Assembly: GCA_039619475.1 (NCBI GenBank)
Contig: CM077115.1
Coordinates: 182,868,106 to 182,932,105 of the forward strand
Direction of reading: 5' to 3'
Source of the DNA: Icerya purchasi
Lineage: Eukaryota; Arthropoda; Insecta; Hemiptera; Monophlebidae
DNA length: 64,000 bases
The position numbers and the translations under genes are program-made. Positions 1 through 11,046 of this stretch are shown here, piece by piece (position 1 is the stretch's first letter; each line of letters opens with the position of its first letter). A model generated the notes under the pieces. The model was given only the letters and a program-made list of their open reading frames with translations, was not told the origin of the DNA and did not search any database.

Positions 1-1650
1 TGGAAACTAATTAAAAATATGAATAACGAAAAACAACAACCAAAAGAGCATATAAATGTGACATCTGATCAAATAGCTCATACACTCCTGATGAACGAAT
101 GGGAAAATCAAAGGAAGTAAAATTAAAACAAAGCTGAAAATGCAAATGGAAACTAATTATATCCAGAGTGTCCTTGACGAATCTTTTGGGCTAGAAGAGC
201 TGCATGACGCGATACATAGAATGAAATGCAGGAAAGCAACCGGAATAGATGGGATAATGACCGAACAGATTAAACATTTAGCACCAAAAGCGAAACGATG
301 GCTACTCGGAATGATAAATAAGCGCGTAACTATCAATCAAATACCAAAGGAATGACGGAAATCACATGTTGTAGCGCTGCTTAAACCAGCAAAATCATCG
401 AAAGATTCTAAACATTTTAGACCGGTATCACTACTATGTCACACTTTAAAGCCTTCGAGAGAATGATATTAAATAGAATAATGACAAAAATTGATGATAA
501 ACTCATAAAACAACAAACGGGGTTTCGAAGTGATAAATAATGCACGCGCAAGTGCTGAATCTAGTACAAGAAACTGTCTTCACAAACTTCTTAAGTGCAA
601 CATGTGATACAGTCATTGCAAACAAAAATATACGAATTACCCGAAGATACTAAACTTACAAAAATCGTAGGAACGCTACTGAGAGATCGTAGATTTTATG
701 TAACACTACAGAATCAAAAAAGCAGATGGTGAAGACAAAATAATGGATTACCTCAGGGAAGTGTGCTAGCACCGGTACTTAATACATACACCAATAATCA
801 ACCTATCTGAGAGAGACAAAACAAAACATTTTGTATATGCTGATGATCTGGCTATCACAGCTCAAAGAGCATTTTTTCGAGAGGTAGAAAAGAATTTAAC
901 AGAAATGCTGGATGCGATGAAAGATTACTACGATCAAAACTACCTCAAACCAAATCCACAGAAAAGTCAAGTTACAAACTGATTGGATCTACCTGGCGTA
1001 CAGATCACCGTGTACTGAGAACATCAGCGCTAGCACTTTGTTACTCTTCCGAGGAGTATTCTCGTTCAGTGTGGCGTAATTCAACACACGCTAAGAAGGT
1101 TGACGTGATGCTCAATGAGACTAACAGAATAATTACAGGGTATTTAAGACTAAAATACCAAAACTGCAAGAGTTATGCGGAATTGCACCTTCAAATATAA
1201 GACGAGAGGTATCAACAATAACAGAAAAATCTAAACAAGAAACAGATTATAGACACCCCCTTTGATACACCGACTAAAGTCAAGAAAAAGCTTCTTAAAG
1301 ACAACAAGCTCGCTCTCAGAAATGCATGCGTCAACAAGAATAAGGATGTCGGAAAGAGAAACGGAAAAAGAGCGTTTCGAAATTTGCCTGCAGGAAGTGA
1401 ATTACACTAGAGAATGAGGACAAGAAGAGGAAGGACAAAACACAACTTGGAAAAATGGGATATGTCAGAGAGCGATAAATTTGACTGCGAAATCGAACAA
1501 AACTCGGATTATTTATATTTACATACCCCTTTTACTGCCAATTCAATACAAATTTAAGGATATGATGTCCAAAACTGTATCTGACAATGCGATCCAGGTT
1601 GCTGCCTACTGGGCGAAGAAGGAACTATGACGCTGACCAATACGATAAGG
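1..1650 (+). pseudogene. Decayed non-LTR retrotransposon RT (pol-like / Jockey-type), cut by the window edge
   Basis: This is a reverse transcriptase remnant broken by many stops and frameshifts. An N-terminal RT piece at 140-355 carries RKATGIDGI. At about 745-785 a frame reads GLPQGSVLAPVL, and at about 832-860 FVYADDLAIT, the catalytic YADD box, followed by a stretch like the RT thumb (PNPQKSQV near 950-970). From about 1000 the frame DHRVLRTSALALCYSSEEYS and then HAKKVDVMLNET resembles the C-terminal region of invertebrate pol-like elements. No endonuclease is visible; it would lie left of the window. No poly(A) or target duplication was identified at the right end, so 1650 is approximate. 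The family is inferred from motif wording, not from an alignment. Confidence 0.8.
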
Positions 1651-4640
1651 AGAAGATTAGTTTTTGTATAATTATCTTAGAAATATTTTTCTATTTTTTA
1701 ATAACATCTTTCGAAAAAAATTCTAAAATCGGCTTTAACTCTTACAGTTTCCTTTTTTGTTTAAAGTATCATTACTATTCTTAAATCAATTTCAATACCA
1801 AGGGGGTCCTTACACAGACCAAAGTCATATACCACATTGTCTTTAACCGCTCTCATTCGAATCGACGGTTTATGCGTTGAAAATATTTAACAATCTAAAC
1901 GGTCTCACATACTTTACGACCGTTAGAAGGTTAAATATCAAAAAAAAAAAAAAACGTTCCTTTTAAAGTCCCAAACATGGCGCGATAAGTGTTGTTAAAA
2001 TCATTAGAAAACTTTCAAAATTTCGTCGAGAGTCTGGTTATTATTAAGTACCGACAAAGTTACCTACACTACAAGAGGGGCCTTCTCCATACCGGATTTT
2101 CTTTTAAAAGACCGGGACAATCTACGTTAATCAGTCATATCACAACTTTCAGTTTCCGCTGACGAATTCCAGTCGACGACGAGACACGTTCAAAGTTTTT
2201 AAGAAAGCTAACGAGTGAAAAAATGCGCGCGCAACCGGTGAATATCCTCGGCTTTTTCGGTAATATCAATTAGGTCTGTATTGTCTTGCGCTGTCGGAAA
2301 AGTTATTTTATTTCTCGCTCACAAGTGTATCTTTGTCCCGTAACCATTTGATCCCGCTCGCTTATGTTCATCAAGCGTGCACTTACGCTCGTCATTTTTC
2401 TTACCTGTCTACTTTTTAGCTCACATGCAGAAAGTAATGCAACCCCCAACTGTCTGCGAAAACCCTTTTATCGAACACTTTAGAAATAGTAATGAGAAAG
2501 ACAACTATCGTGACCTCACAGTGTTCGGTTAGGATACCTCGCTGCTCCTCATTGAAAATATACAAAAATTTCACTCGCTCTGGGTTAATGTCGATAGTTG
2601 ACGCGCCAAAGAAGAAGAAAAAAAAATCCCCCAGCAGCTTTCTGCCTTATTACGAACAATATAAGAATTTGCTTCTACATTTGTGCTATTCTTGCATGCA
2701 CATTTGACCAAGTTGAAAGTAAATAAAATTTACGACCAATTTTCAACTTTTGCTCATTCCGACGGCTAATAGTTCACACGTTCTGGTTATTATCGATCAG
2801 AAACTTAATTTGAAAATCTCTACTGCGTGTCTGCATATATGTACGTATTTTTTCGCCACTCAACAAGCCTTTACAAACGCGTGCCGTTGTAGTATGCCCG
2901 CAGACAGATCGATCGTAATTTTCCCCGACCATATTTAAGTCACGCAAGTCCGCACTGGAAACAGAAAACGAATGCGGAATTAAAGAAATTATCATTTAAA
3001 TTATGCCGTTTATCTTTATATGTTATTCACAGGTGGAAGCTGAATAGCGACGACACAATTGCGATCAGAAATAACAAAACGAACGGCGAACAGTCAGCCG
3101 TCTTTCGTCGTCGAGACATGACACATCTTCGGGCCAAAATGAATATTTCATATTCAATTAACCTGCTGCCGGTGACAGATGCAGGTAATTATTACGTTAG
3201 AAGCTGAACAAATAGAGCGCGAGGCAGCGTTGCTAGTTTCCGACGAGGCGCTATATATGTATGTATGTATCCATTATTAATGTAATGCAAACAACGGCAG
3301 TTATTGTAAATGCGGAAAAGAATACATGATATTATAATAACAGGCGAAATGCAGAGAAATATTAAGTGACGGACGGACAGAGAAGGTAACGAGTAAGTAG
3401 CTGTCGGTGTCCAGGGAGGACGGGGTGCTGGTGCCAATATGCGACGACTGCACAAGCACGAGTCAGGGATGCGAGTGCGACAAAGAAACAACCAGGGTAA
3501 TCCGGGAGTTGCGCTCTCACTAACATTCCTAACGCACTAAGTGCATCTAATTTGTTGTTATCTTCACAATTATCGTACTACCTCCGCCTATCGCCGTCCA
3601 TTAGTTGAACAGCGCACGCGCATATACATGTCTATGTGCATATTTATATAATACGTGTATATGCGCGTGCGCGTGCGTGTGCGTGTGAATATTGATAACG
3701 AACTATTATTAATCGACCACCTCGGATTCACTTTTATTGCATCATCGTAATAAAGGCGACTCTATAATACGGCGAACGAGAGCCGGTCGAGCGGTTTTAT
3801 CGGTAGTTTTAATAAGGTATATTTAAATAAACGAGCAACATCGTCGTATTGCCATGTTACACAGAGAGGCCATCTGCAGCCGGACAGTGCGCTTGTCGTT
3901 CGCGCATCTAAGCAAGAAACTAAAGGAAGCAGGTTACACGATGTTAATCGTGGCTCTGTAGATTTTATTAATAAATAATTACAGCGTACGAAGTGACGGC
4001 AACTTTATTTTTATTCGCCATGTTAACTAATTTTTGAAACGTCGCCATTCTCTTTCATCTTCTGCCGTCGTCTCTGCTCCGCTAATAAAATTCATCGCTA
4101 CCGACTACTCTTTCTGTCCTAATTCAGATTTCAACGCGTACCAGGAAAAACATACAAGCTACACTGCGCCGCCGCCAATGTACATTACACACGCTTATCC
4201 CTACTCGCGTTATGTGACGAAATGCCGTCATTATGAAAGAAGTTCGGCTCCGAAACGCTATGTTACACAAATCGAATGACATATTATTTTAGAGAACGAC
4301 TGAATAAAAGTATTTACCTAGAATCGAAAGTCTGCACGTTTGAATACGATATGTTGGGCATGCACACGTCGAAATCTCTCGCCAAGCCAAAAGAAGTACA
4401 ACATACGTTACCATTCACGAAATTGAAGTCGGCGAACGAAAAACAGGTAGCGACTCTATTTCGAGCGAAATGTTTCAACACCTATCAGAATACCTTTATT
4501 GCGACAATTATTAAAAGAAAAAATTATTACATTTATTTAACGACCCAAAGCAGCCCGCCCACTAGAGTCTCTCGATCCATATTGAACAAAAGTTTCTCGC
4601 AAGCGTTTCCATTCTAACCTATCAATGGCTATTGTTTGAA
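1651..4640. other. No recognisable gene; short GT/GC-rich simple repeat
   Basis: Open frames here are short (under 115 codons), overlap on both strands and show no domain I recognise. A short simple repeat of alternating GT and GC lies at about 3658-3688, next to scattered TATG steps. A run of 14 A lies near 1941. I see no terminal repeats or target duplications in this stretch. Confidence 0.6.
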
Positions 4641-4953
4641 AGTTTGTTTGTTTTAGTCATTTATTCAAATTATCTTTCCAGCGTGTTATTTGCTTTTCCC
4701 TTTCCCACGGTTGCCAAAAAAGTACTTTTATAAGTCCACCGGTCATCCTTTAGACGACAGATGTGTCCAGCCCAATTCCCTACGTCCGATTTGGTGCACT
4801 AGTTATCTTCGTTATCCTTTAATTTTGCTTTTATTGTTCTTGTGTTTATTCGGTCGCTTCTTTTGATGTTTAATATTGAGCGCTCTATGGCGTTTCGGGT
4901 AACTCTAACTTTGTTAAATATATTTTTCTTAAGATGTTTGACATCCATATGTT
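4640..4953 (-). pseudogene. Antisense C-terminal fragment of an EN-RT retrotransposon, host of the I-like insertion
   Basis: On the minus strand two nearby frames read VTRNAIERSILNIKRSDRIN and then NWAGHICRLKDDRW followed by WQPWEREK. This matches the C-terminal region of invertebrate endonuclease-reverse transcriptases (AMERSMLG...DRIR, then WAGHI.R..D.RW). It is decayed and has no catalytic motifs. The piece continues across the I-like insertion: joining the flanks at the 11-bp target duplication gives a frame reading SVLTYGCQT on the minus strand, the usual motif just upstream in such proteins. It is therefore the older layer, split at 4954-6165. Confidence 0.75.
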
Positions 4954-6165
4954 AGGACTGAAATGCCACTGGCGCTTGGCGCCTCATAGAATTCCGATTT
5001 TATCGCATATAGCTGCTCGTGTTTCCAATTTTTCTCCCTACGTTTCCTCTTATAATAGTCTTCCTTACTTTTCTTTCGACTTTAATAGCATATGGCACCC
5101 CATCAATTTCTCCTCTCTTCCAGTCCGAGCTAATTGTTCCTCTCACAATGTAGTCAACTTCGAATTCTTTCAGCTGCTGAACTCTTCTTTTCCTTCCCAT
5201 GCCTTAATTTTCTCGGATGGCTCCAAGAGTGATGGGGGCGTGGGTGGTGCGTATACGTCTCCTACGTTCCTACACTCTGAGTCCTTCAGACTTCCTTCCT
5301 TCTGCTCTATCTTCTCGGCCGAGTCGATCTCAATTCTTCGTGTAATTCATTTCATATCCTCTACGAGTGGAGTTCACAAATTCCTGATTGTCTCTGATTC
5401 CAAAGGCGTTCTTCAAGCCATCTCCTCTCCTCCTTCTTATACTTCTGACGGTATCATCCTCTCTATCCGATCTCTTGTCTCCTCTTTGTTCTCGTTCCGC
5501 TCCATTTCCATAGACTTTCTATGGGTCCCTAGTCATTCCAATATTGAGGGAAATGACTCAGCTGACTCTTTAGCTCGCTCAGCCGCCCGCACTGGTCCTT
5601 TCCTCGACTCTTTCCCTTCCTCAGACATTCTTTCTCTATCACGCTCTAATCATTCCAGACTTTGGTCTGACATGTATCCATCTATATTCTCAAATCGCTT
5701 TTCTCAGTACCGTCTTATTCAACCGGTTCCTAGTTTCCTGCCTTGGTTTCAATCTATTCCTATCTGTCGTCGTTCCACTGTTGTTTCCTTAATTAGGCTT
5801 AGAATCAATCATTCTCTTCTCCCCTCTTCTCGCTTTCGATTCGCTTTGTCCCCTTCTCCTTTCTGCTCTCTTCGCCTTCTTGTATTTGTAATTCAAATCA
5901 CATCCTATTCGAATGTTCAGCACTCTCTAACGAACGCTCTATTCTTTACACCCAACTTTTAGTTTTGGGTCTTCCTACTCCCTTTAACGCTACCTATATT
6001 CTTTCCTTCCCATTGCCTTCAGTTATCCCATTGCTACTGTCCTTTGTCCTCTCCATTTCTGATCGCCTGGTTATTTAGTTATAACTGTTAATTTTTCATG
6101 TTGTTGGGTCAAGGCCGCTGGCGCGCCCAGGGTAGGAAAAAAAAAAAAAAAAAAAGGACTGAAAT
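4954..6165 (+). mobile_element. 5'-truncated I-like non-LTR retrotransposon with 11-bp TSD
   Basis: The insertion is bounded by an exact 11-bp duplication, AGGACTGAAAT, at 4954-4964 and 6155-6165. Between them lies about 1.19 kb of the 3' part of the family seen nearly complete at 14.2-18.5 kb, ending in a poly(A) run at about 6136-6154. Homology starts just inside the RT C-terminal region (HWRLAPHRIPILSH, compared with WRFSPLKIPILSH in the long copy) and covers RNase H and the 3' tail. A 5' truncation with poly(A) and a TSD is the classic product of target-primed reverse transcription. The target is an antisense RT fragment. Confidence 0.93.
4965..6079 (+). pseudogene. I-like ORF2 C-terminus: RNase H domain and C-terminal tail, frameshifted
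   Basis: The frame that ends at 5962 encodes a complete RNase H fold. It shows IFSDGSKSDGG (first Asp), FSAES (Glu), IVSDSKG (Asp) and WVPSHSNIEGNDSADSLA (final Asp), so the four acidic residues are kept. Near 5885 a frameshift diverts the reading: the expected Cys/His segment (NSNHILFECS, compared with DANHILFECS in the long copy) and the end PTPFNATYILSFPLP lie in another frame, which stops near 6079. The protein lacks EN and RT because of 5' truncation, so this copy cannot be autonomous. RNase H in such elements removes RNA from the RNA-cDNA hybrid. Confidence 0.9.
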
Positions 6166-6194
6166 ACATGTTCAACACCTGTATACAGGAATAC

Positions 6195-6243
6195 ATTTTT
6201 AACACTTAATTAATATATAATTGTTTAATTAAGTGTTAAAAAT
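6195..6243. repeat. Perfect 19-bp inverted repeat (hairpin)
   Basis: The arms ATTTTTAACACTTAATTAA (6195-6213) and its exact complement (6225-6243) flank an 11-nt AT-rich spacer. Nothing nearby is transcribed as a known gene, so a terminator role is not supported. It lies just downstream of the TSD of the I-like insertion and could be a decayed palindromic element. Confidence 0.7.
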
Positions 6244-9200
6244 TTATTTTTGTCGTAAATATATTTTTAACAATGAGTCTGAATAACAAATACATGTATA
6301 CAGGCTTAATTCGGTAAAACCTATATTTTCAGTTTTTGTATCGAGAAATAGCGGAAAATGAAGCGCGCCCGTTTAATATTCGTAATTTCCTTTTCATTAG
6401 TACGATAAAAAAAAAAAAAAACCCGACAGATGTCGCGTTGTTTTACAAAAGCGATACGTTTAAATTTATTAAGACGTTTATTATTTTTTGAAAAGTTTAT
6501 AGTGCGTGGAAACTCGATGTAATTTAACATGCCCTTTCGCCCGGTTTTTGGAAAACTAATTTTGTAAATCGGTTAAAAAGAAGAAAATAGCTTCCGCGCG
6601 GCTTTGCCATGACCTAACGGCGAAAAAACAACGTTACGAAATCGCTTTAACCCTATTCAGGTAAAAACAGTTCATATGGGAGTTTATAAGAGAAATCGAT
6701 AAATCGGACCGTCGGAATTGAATTCATCAACACAGCCCTGTTATAAATACCGTAAATGGTCGTTTACTTCTTTGATCGAGATTTGATTCAGCGAGTAAAG
6801 TTTCAATATTTTCGACTTTTTTAAATGTCTTGCGGATTCACGAACGTACAAGCAAACTTTTACGATAGAGTTCTTTTTAAAATTAGTGTCGACTTAACAG
6901 ACGATGTATTCTTATAACCCCATCAGCGACACAGCGTAATATTATATCGTGCTTTATACTTCCAAACGTAGTCTTCCTGCGAGTAAGAGTTATAAAATCG
7001 CGTTTTCGTTGTCCCTATCGTTACGTTTTTGGAATGGACTCGCAAATGTTGAGGGTTTCCTCATCGTACATTCCATCAAAATATGAAATAGCCGTTTTTT
7101 TTTTCAATTCGTTTGGACTCACGTTAATTCAGCGTAAATGATTTTCGACATTTTCAAAAAGGCGACAGAAATATTGCCAGGTGATTGGTCGTCACCCTTT
7201 AAACAGACGCGTAATCTAAAATTCCCGAACTAAATCTCAACGTCAACAAATCCGTCAGAAATGCATTTGCATTGCTCGCTTTTACTTCGATCTCTGCTGT
7301 ATTTCTCTCACCCCCCACCCCCCCTCTTAATTATTACAGTAGTATAGTATTTGGTCGGTAATTGAGATCGTTCGACGAGTGGATTTTTTTACGCAATTCG
7401 AAAGAACGAAAAGGAAAGCTGCTTGAAAAACCTTCCGAAAGAATTCCCCGCATTGTGATGTGAAAGCGGGGAAGAAGGAGTCGGAATTACGATGCTCCAA
7501 CAGCACAACTCCGATTAGAACCGGAAAAGAAAATTTTAAAGTGCGATATCATCTTCGGCGTGGAAAGATATGATGCAACGAATGAAAAGCGGATCGGATG
7601 CTGCAATCCGTTGGATTTGTTCGTTATAAATAGCAAACGATCGCTATTCGCTTTAACGGAAAAAACACTTTGTTTCCACCTGCTGACGAAGTATACTCGC
7701 ACCGGCATTAATGCATGCCAACTTCGCACCTTTCTACAATATGAGAACTATGTTAGATAATGTCAAAGTTATAGACGGAATACACCTTGCCGGTATACAT
7801 GAAGCCGTGACTGTAGTAAACGGCACACGATCTCTTCTCGTTAAACCTTCAATAAGGTCCAGTAATACGAACGATGTAATGCGCGCGACACAGCAATCAC
7901 CTCACCTAAATAAAGCGTATCGACTTGTTCAATAAAAATGTCTACATTTATACTGTCATCCATTCCCGTATCTCATGGGCAATATAAAAGTCAGTAAAGT
8001 GTTACGCCTACGACAAATTATAAAAACCTTTTTGGCGGAATATTCTGCCACACGGGTACCGTTGGAAAAATTTGTTAAACCATTTTTTAAGTAACCTGAA
8101 CAATGACTCGCTGGCAGAAGTGGTATAAAGTTTATCATCTACTTCGAGCATTCACTGAGAGAGTCTTTCATTATTGGCATAATATCGGGATTCGACGGAT
8201 ACTTCGAGATAAACGTGCGCCGAACGAGATAAAAGCTCTGCCACAATCGCGCGTCATCTTTTAAAATCAAATTAATATATACAAAATTTTCATTGCAAGA
8301 ATGATTTTCTATCTGAAACAAAAAACAACAATAGAAGCCACGCGGCAGGGTTGGCTTGTTGCCCCCATTTTATCAAAAATTCTCAAAAAATTCAAATTCT
8401 TTTACTAAAAAATGATTAATATCTAACAATTTAAAAGAAAAAAAGAAAAACATCATTCCGCATCATCAGTTTTTACTTTGGACGAAATCAGCCAGTGACC
8501 GAACACGCGTGTTCATTGAGCAATTGGAAGTTCCTTTCGGGGAACGCTTCTCGCGCCGCAATGCTTTTAAAGACACACAACTTTTTCTCTATCTTTAAGA
8601 AATTCTCCTTGATGCTTCTTCACGCTTAGTTTTTACGAAAGCGGACCACTATGAAGTTTCTCCTTTAATCGCACCCGGTTATATATGATCCGGCCGGTAA
8701 ATGAAATTCCTGAAAGTGTTCACCTCGCAAAGAGTTGTTTTTAATTCGATGTTTATTTTTCAATAGCGCAACAGCAATAGCAAACCATAAGTGTAAACGA
8801 AAATATTAACAAAAACCTTAAATTTCAATCAATTGTAACTCACCGTCAACCGAAACAATCCTGTCATCGGGCCGGATCTGTTTAGCTATAGATCCATGTC
8901 ATGGACTAGACCGATTTCAGTTAAAATCTTTCTCCAACGTGCATTGCTCCGGTTCGTCTTAAACAAAATTTATTTCGAGGTATGCCGCACTGATGTAAAC
9001 TGTAGCCAAATCCACGAACCGAATACAATGATGAAAACCTGCAGAATCGAGGTTGTTACCGAAGAGACAAATCCAAGGTTAACACAATACTATCCTCGCA
9101 AATAGTCTACATTTTTTCTCAGTCAATTTTCATTTAAAGTTTTTTTTTTAAATAAGAAAGTTGTGGGTCTCACAAGGCAATTTTGCCCGTTTCGTGAGTT

Positions 9201-9279
9201 CCGGTCACCCTCGTTATCGTTTATTTGACATAAATTTACAATTTACTAATAACATTTCAATACATCTAAAATAATATTT
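6244..9279. other. No recognisable gene or element
   Basis: Only short, mutually overlapping frames with no recognisable domain. Homopolymer runs occur (A-run near 6407-6421, T-run near 7096-7105). I see no terminal repeats, tails or target duplications here. Confidence 0.55.
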
Positions 9280-9593
9280 CTTATTACCAAGGGCGTCGCC
9301 AGCCGATGAGCCAGGGAGGGGCAAAATGAGTTGCCAGCCGCCGGGGGGGGGGGGGGGCAGGATGATAGAAAGAGGATATGAGTTATAGGAAAAATAAAAT
9401 TTATAAGTTGTAAAGGCTTAATATTTTATTAAACAAGAATAAAATCTTAATTAAAATTTCGTGAGTTTTCCAAATTGTCTATGATTACGCGCCTATGAAT
9501 ATTCATCAATGCCAGTTGATTAAAAAGTTTCGAGGCTCCAGGGGGGGCAGCTGCCCCTCTCTGCCCACCGTTGGCGACGCCCATGCTTATCAC
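9280..9593. mobile_element. Non-autonomous hAT-type MITE, 298 bp, with TIRs and 8-bp TSD
   Basis: The element occupies 9288-9585. Its left end reads CAAGGGCGTCGCCA and the complement of its right end reads CATGGGCGTCGCCA, a 13/14 terminal inverted repeat starting with CA as in hAT elements. It is flanked by 8-bp sequences CTTATTAC (9280-9287) and CTTATCAC (9586-9593), a 7/8 match and the length expected for hAT target duplications. Subterminal parts are strongly G-rich (13-15 G near 9343-9357) on the left and rich in G and C on the right, also partly complementary. No transposase is encoded, so it would need a helper in trans. Confidence 0.85.
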
Positions 9594-9926
9594 TATAGTA
9601 ATTTAATTAATTTAGTACAGTAACTTCTTATGACTACACACTTAGCACCTATACATCACCAACCAGTCACACTCAAAATAATCATTCCCACTAATGTAAA
9701 AGAAAGAAGATCTTTTCCGCTACATTATTGAAAATCATCTGCATGCCCCTGTTGTAGTTCCTGTGCTGAGCAAAGAGAAATTTAGAAACCTAATTTACGA
9801 AATAAAGACGAGTCACCGATATGGTAGTACAAATAGAAGAAACCTCCATAGTTTCTTAATCTGCACACCAATCTGTCAGCTATTTTTATGAAGAAAATAA
9901 AATAAAGTATGCTACCGATTGCAAAA
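9594..9926. other. Spacer between two DNA transposons; nothing seen
   Basis: About 330 bp of AT-rich sequence between the hAT-type MITE and the Tigger derivative. No open frame with recognisable content and no repeat structure. Confidence 0.5.
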
Positions 9927-11046
9927 TACAGTTGACTCCCGATTATCCGGATTAATTGGGCGGCCAGTCGGTTCGGATAGCAAAAAATCCGGATACGGCG
10001 GAGTTCAAGGTTAAATAAATTAAATGAAAAAATGAAAATTAACTTATCCCATAATAAAGAATTAAACATGAAAATTGTACATTAACTAGTTTTTAAAGAA
10101 GTCTGTGATTAAGGTCTCTGTGTCTTTCGCATGCTCTTCCTTGCCGATATATCTCGGCACTTGCGTAAACAAATGATATCAGCCGGTGACGCTTTTTTCT
10201 GTTGAGTTACTCCAGCGCTACTTCGATCACCTTCAGTCCTTCATCGTGTGGTATAATACTTTAAAGGGGCTCGTTATATCCATATTTTTTTCAACTGGAT
10301 CCTCGTTGAGTACCATGGACACAATATCCTCATCTACGGTTTCTTCGATCTCGTCGTTGCCCATCCATCCTGTAACGTCATCGATATTACTACCCGTTTC
10401 ACATCCTGGAATATTTTTTATTAGAGAAACAAGCTCTCCTCGTTGTTTTTTGAACCGTCCAAATCACATCGTTTATCAATTTCATCCCATTTATCACTGA
10501 CTTTATGATCTAATAATATTTTCCACGACCGCACTAATACTATAGAACTAATCTCTTCCCATCCCTCAGATAACTCCAAGTGATGATAACATCAAGCATA
10601 TCAACTGATTTTAAAGCAACCTGACACGGTCCTCATCATTTTCAACGCTTGATATTAGTCTGATGAGAAGGCGGCGTCGATATTTTTTTTTAAGGCCTCT
10701 AAGATTCCTCGATCCATAAGTAACGTTTGCTGGAAGAAACATTGCCTTTATATCACCATCTTATGAACTCCTCAGTTGCCGGATTGGAGCATTGTCGAGA
10801 ATAAGGATTGCTTTTCTCGGTAACTGTTTGTCAGACAAATGTTTCGCAACTGCGGGCACAAACTCTTTATGAAACCAAATTCTAAAAATTTCACAGCATC
10901 TTCATTTGCAACGAATGTAAACAAATATTCATATACGTACTGTATATAGCTATGGAATTTATAAAAGCGCTTGACTTTTTCTTCTTATTTTATTTATTTT
11001 TTATTTTTTTTGAAAAATCAATCCGGATAATACGGAGTCGATTGTA
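9927..11046 (-). mobile_element. pogo/Tigger-family DNA transposon, internally deleted, with TIRs and TA duplication
   Basis: The terminal inverted repeats are at 9929-9953 (starting CAGTTGACTCCCGATTATCC) and 11020-11044 (complement starting CAATCGACTCCGTATTATCC). They match at 21 of 25 positions and are flanked on both sides by TA (9927-9928, 11045-11046). The CAG-T-GACTC start and the TA target are typical of Tigger/pogo elements of the Tc1/mariner superfamily. At 1,116 bp it is about half the usual autonomous length. The coding part lies on the minus strand and is a decayed transposase, so the element is immobile on its own. Confidence 0.9.
10190..10935 (-). pseudogene. Tigger/jerky-type DDE transposase remnant
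   Basis: Minus-strand frames near 10,780-10,930 read FHKEFVPAVAKHL, then KAILILDNAP (which carries the second catalytic Asp of the DDE/D domain), then GDIKAMFLPANVTYGS and RNLRGLKK, in the order found in Tigger/jerky transposases. Frames near 10,330-10,500 resemble the acidic C-terminal tail of such proteins (NIPGCETGSNIDDV, GWMGNDEIEE). Several stops and frameshifts interrupt it, and the N-terminal CENP-B-like helix-turn-helix part and first catalytic Asp are absent, as expected for an internal deletion. No function is expected. Confidence 0.85.
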
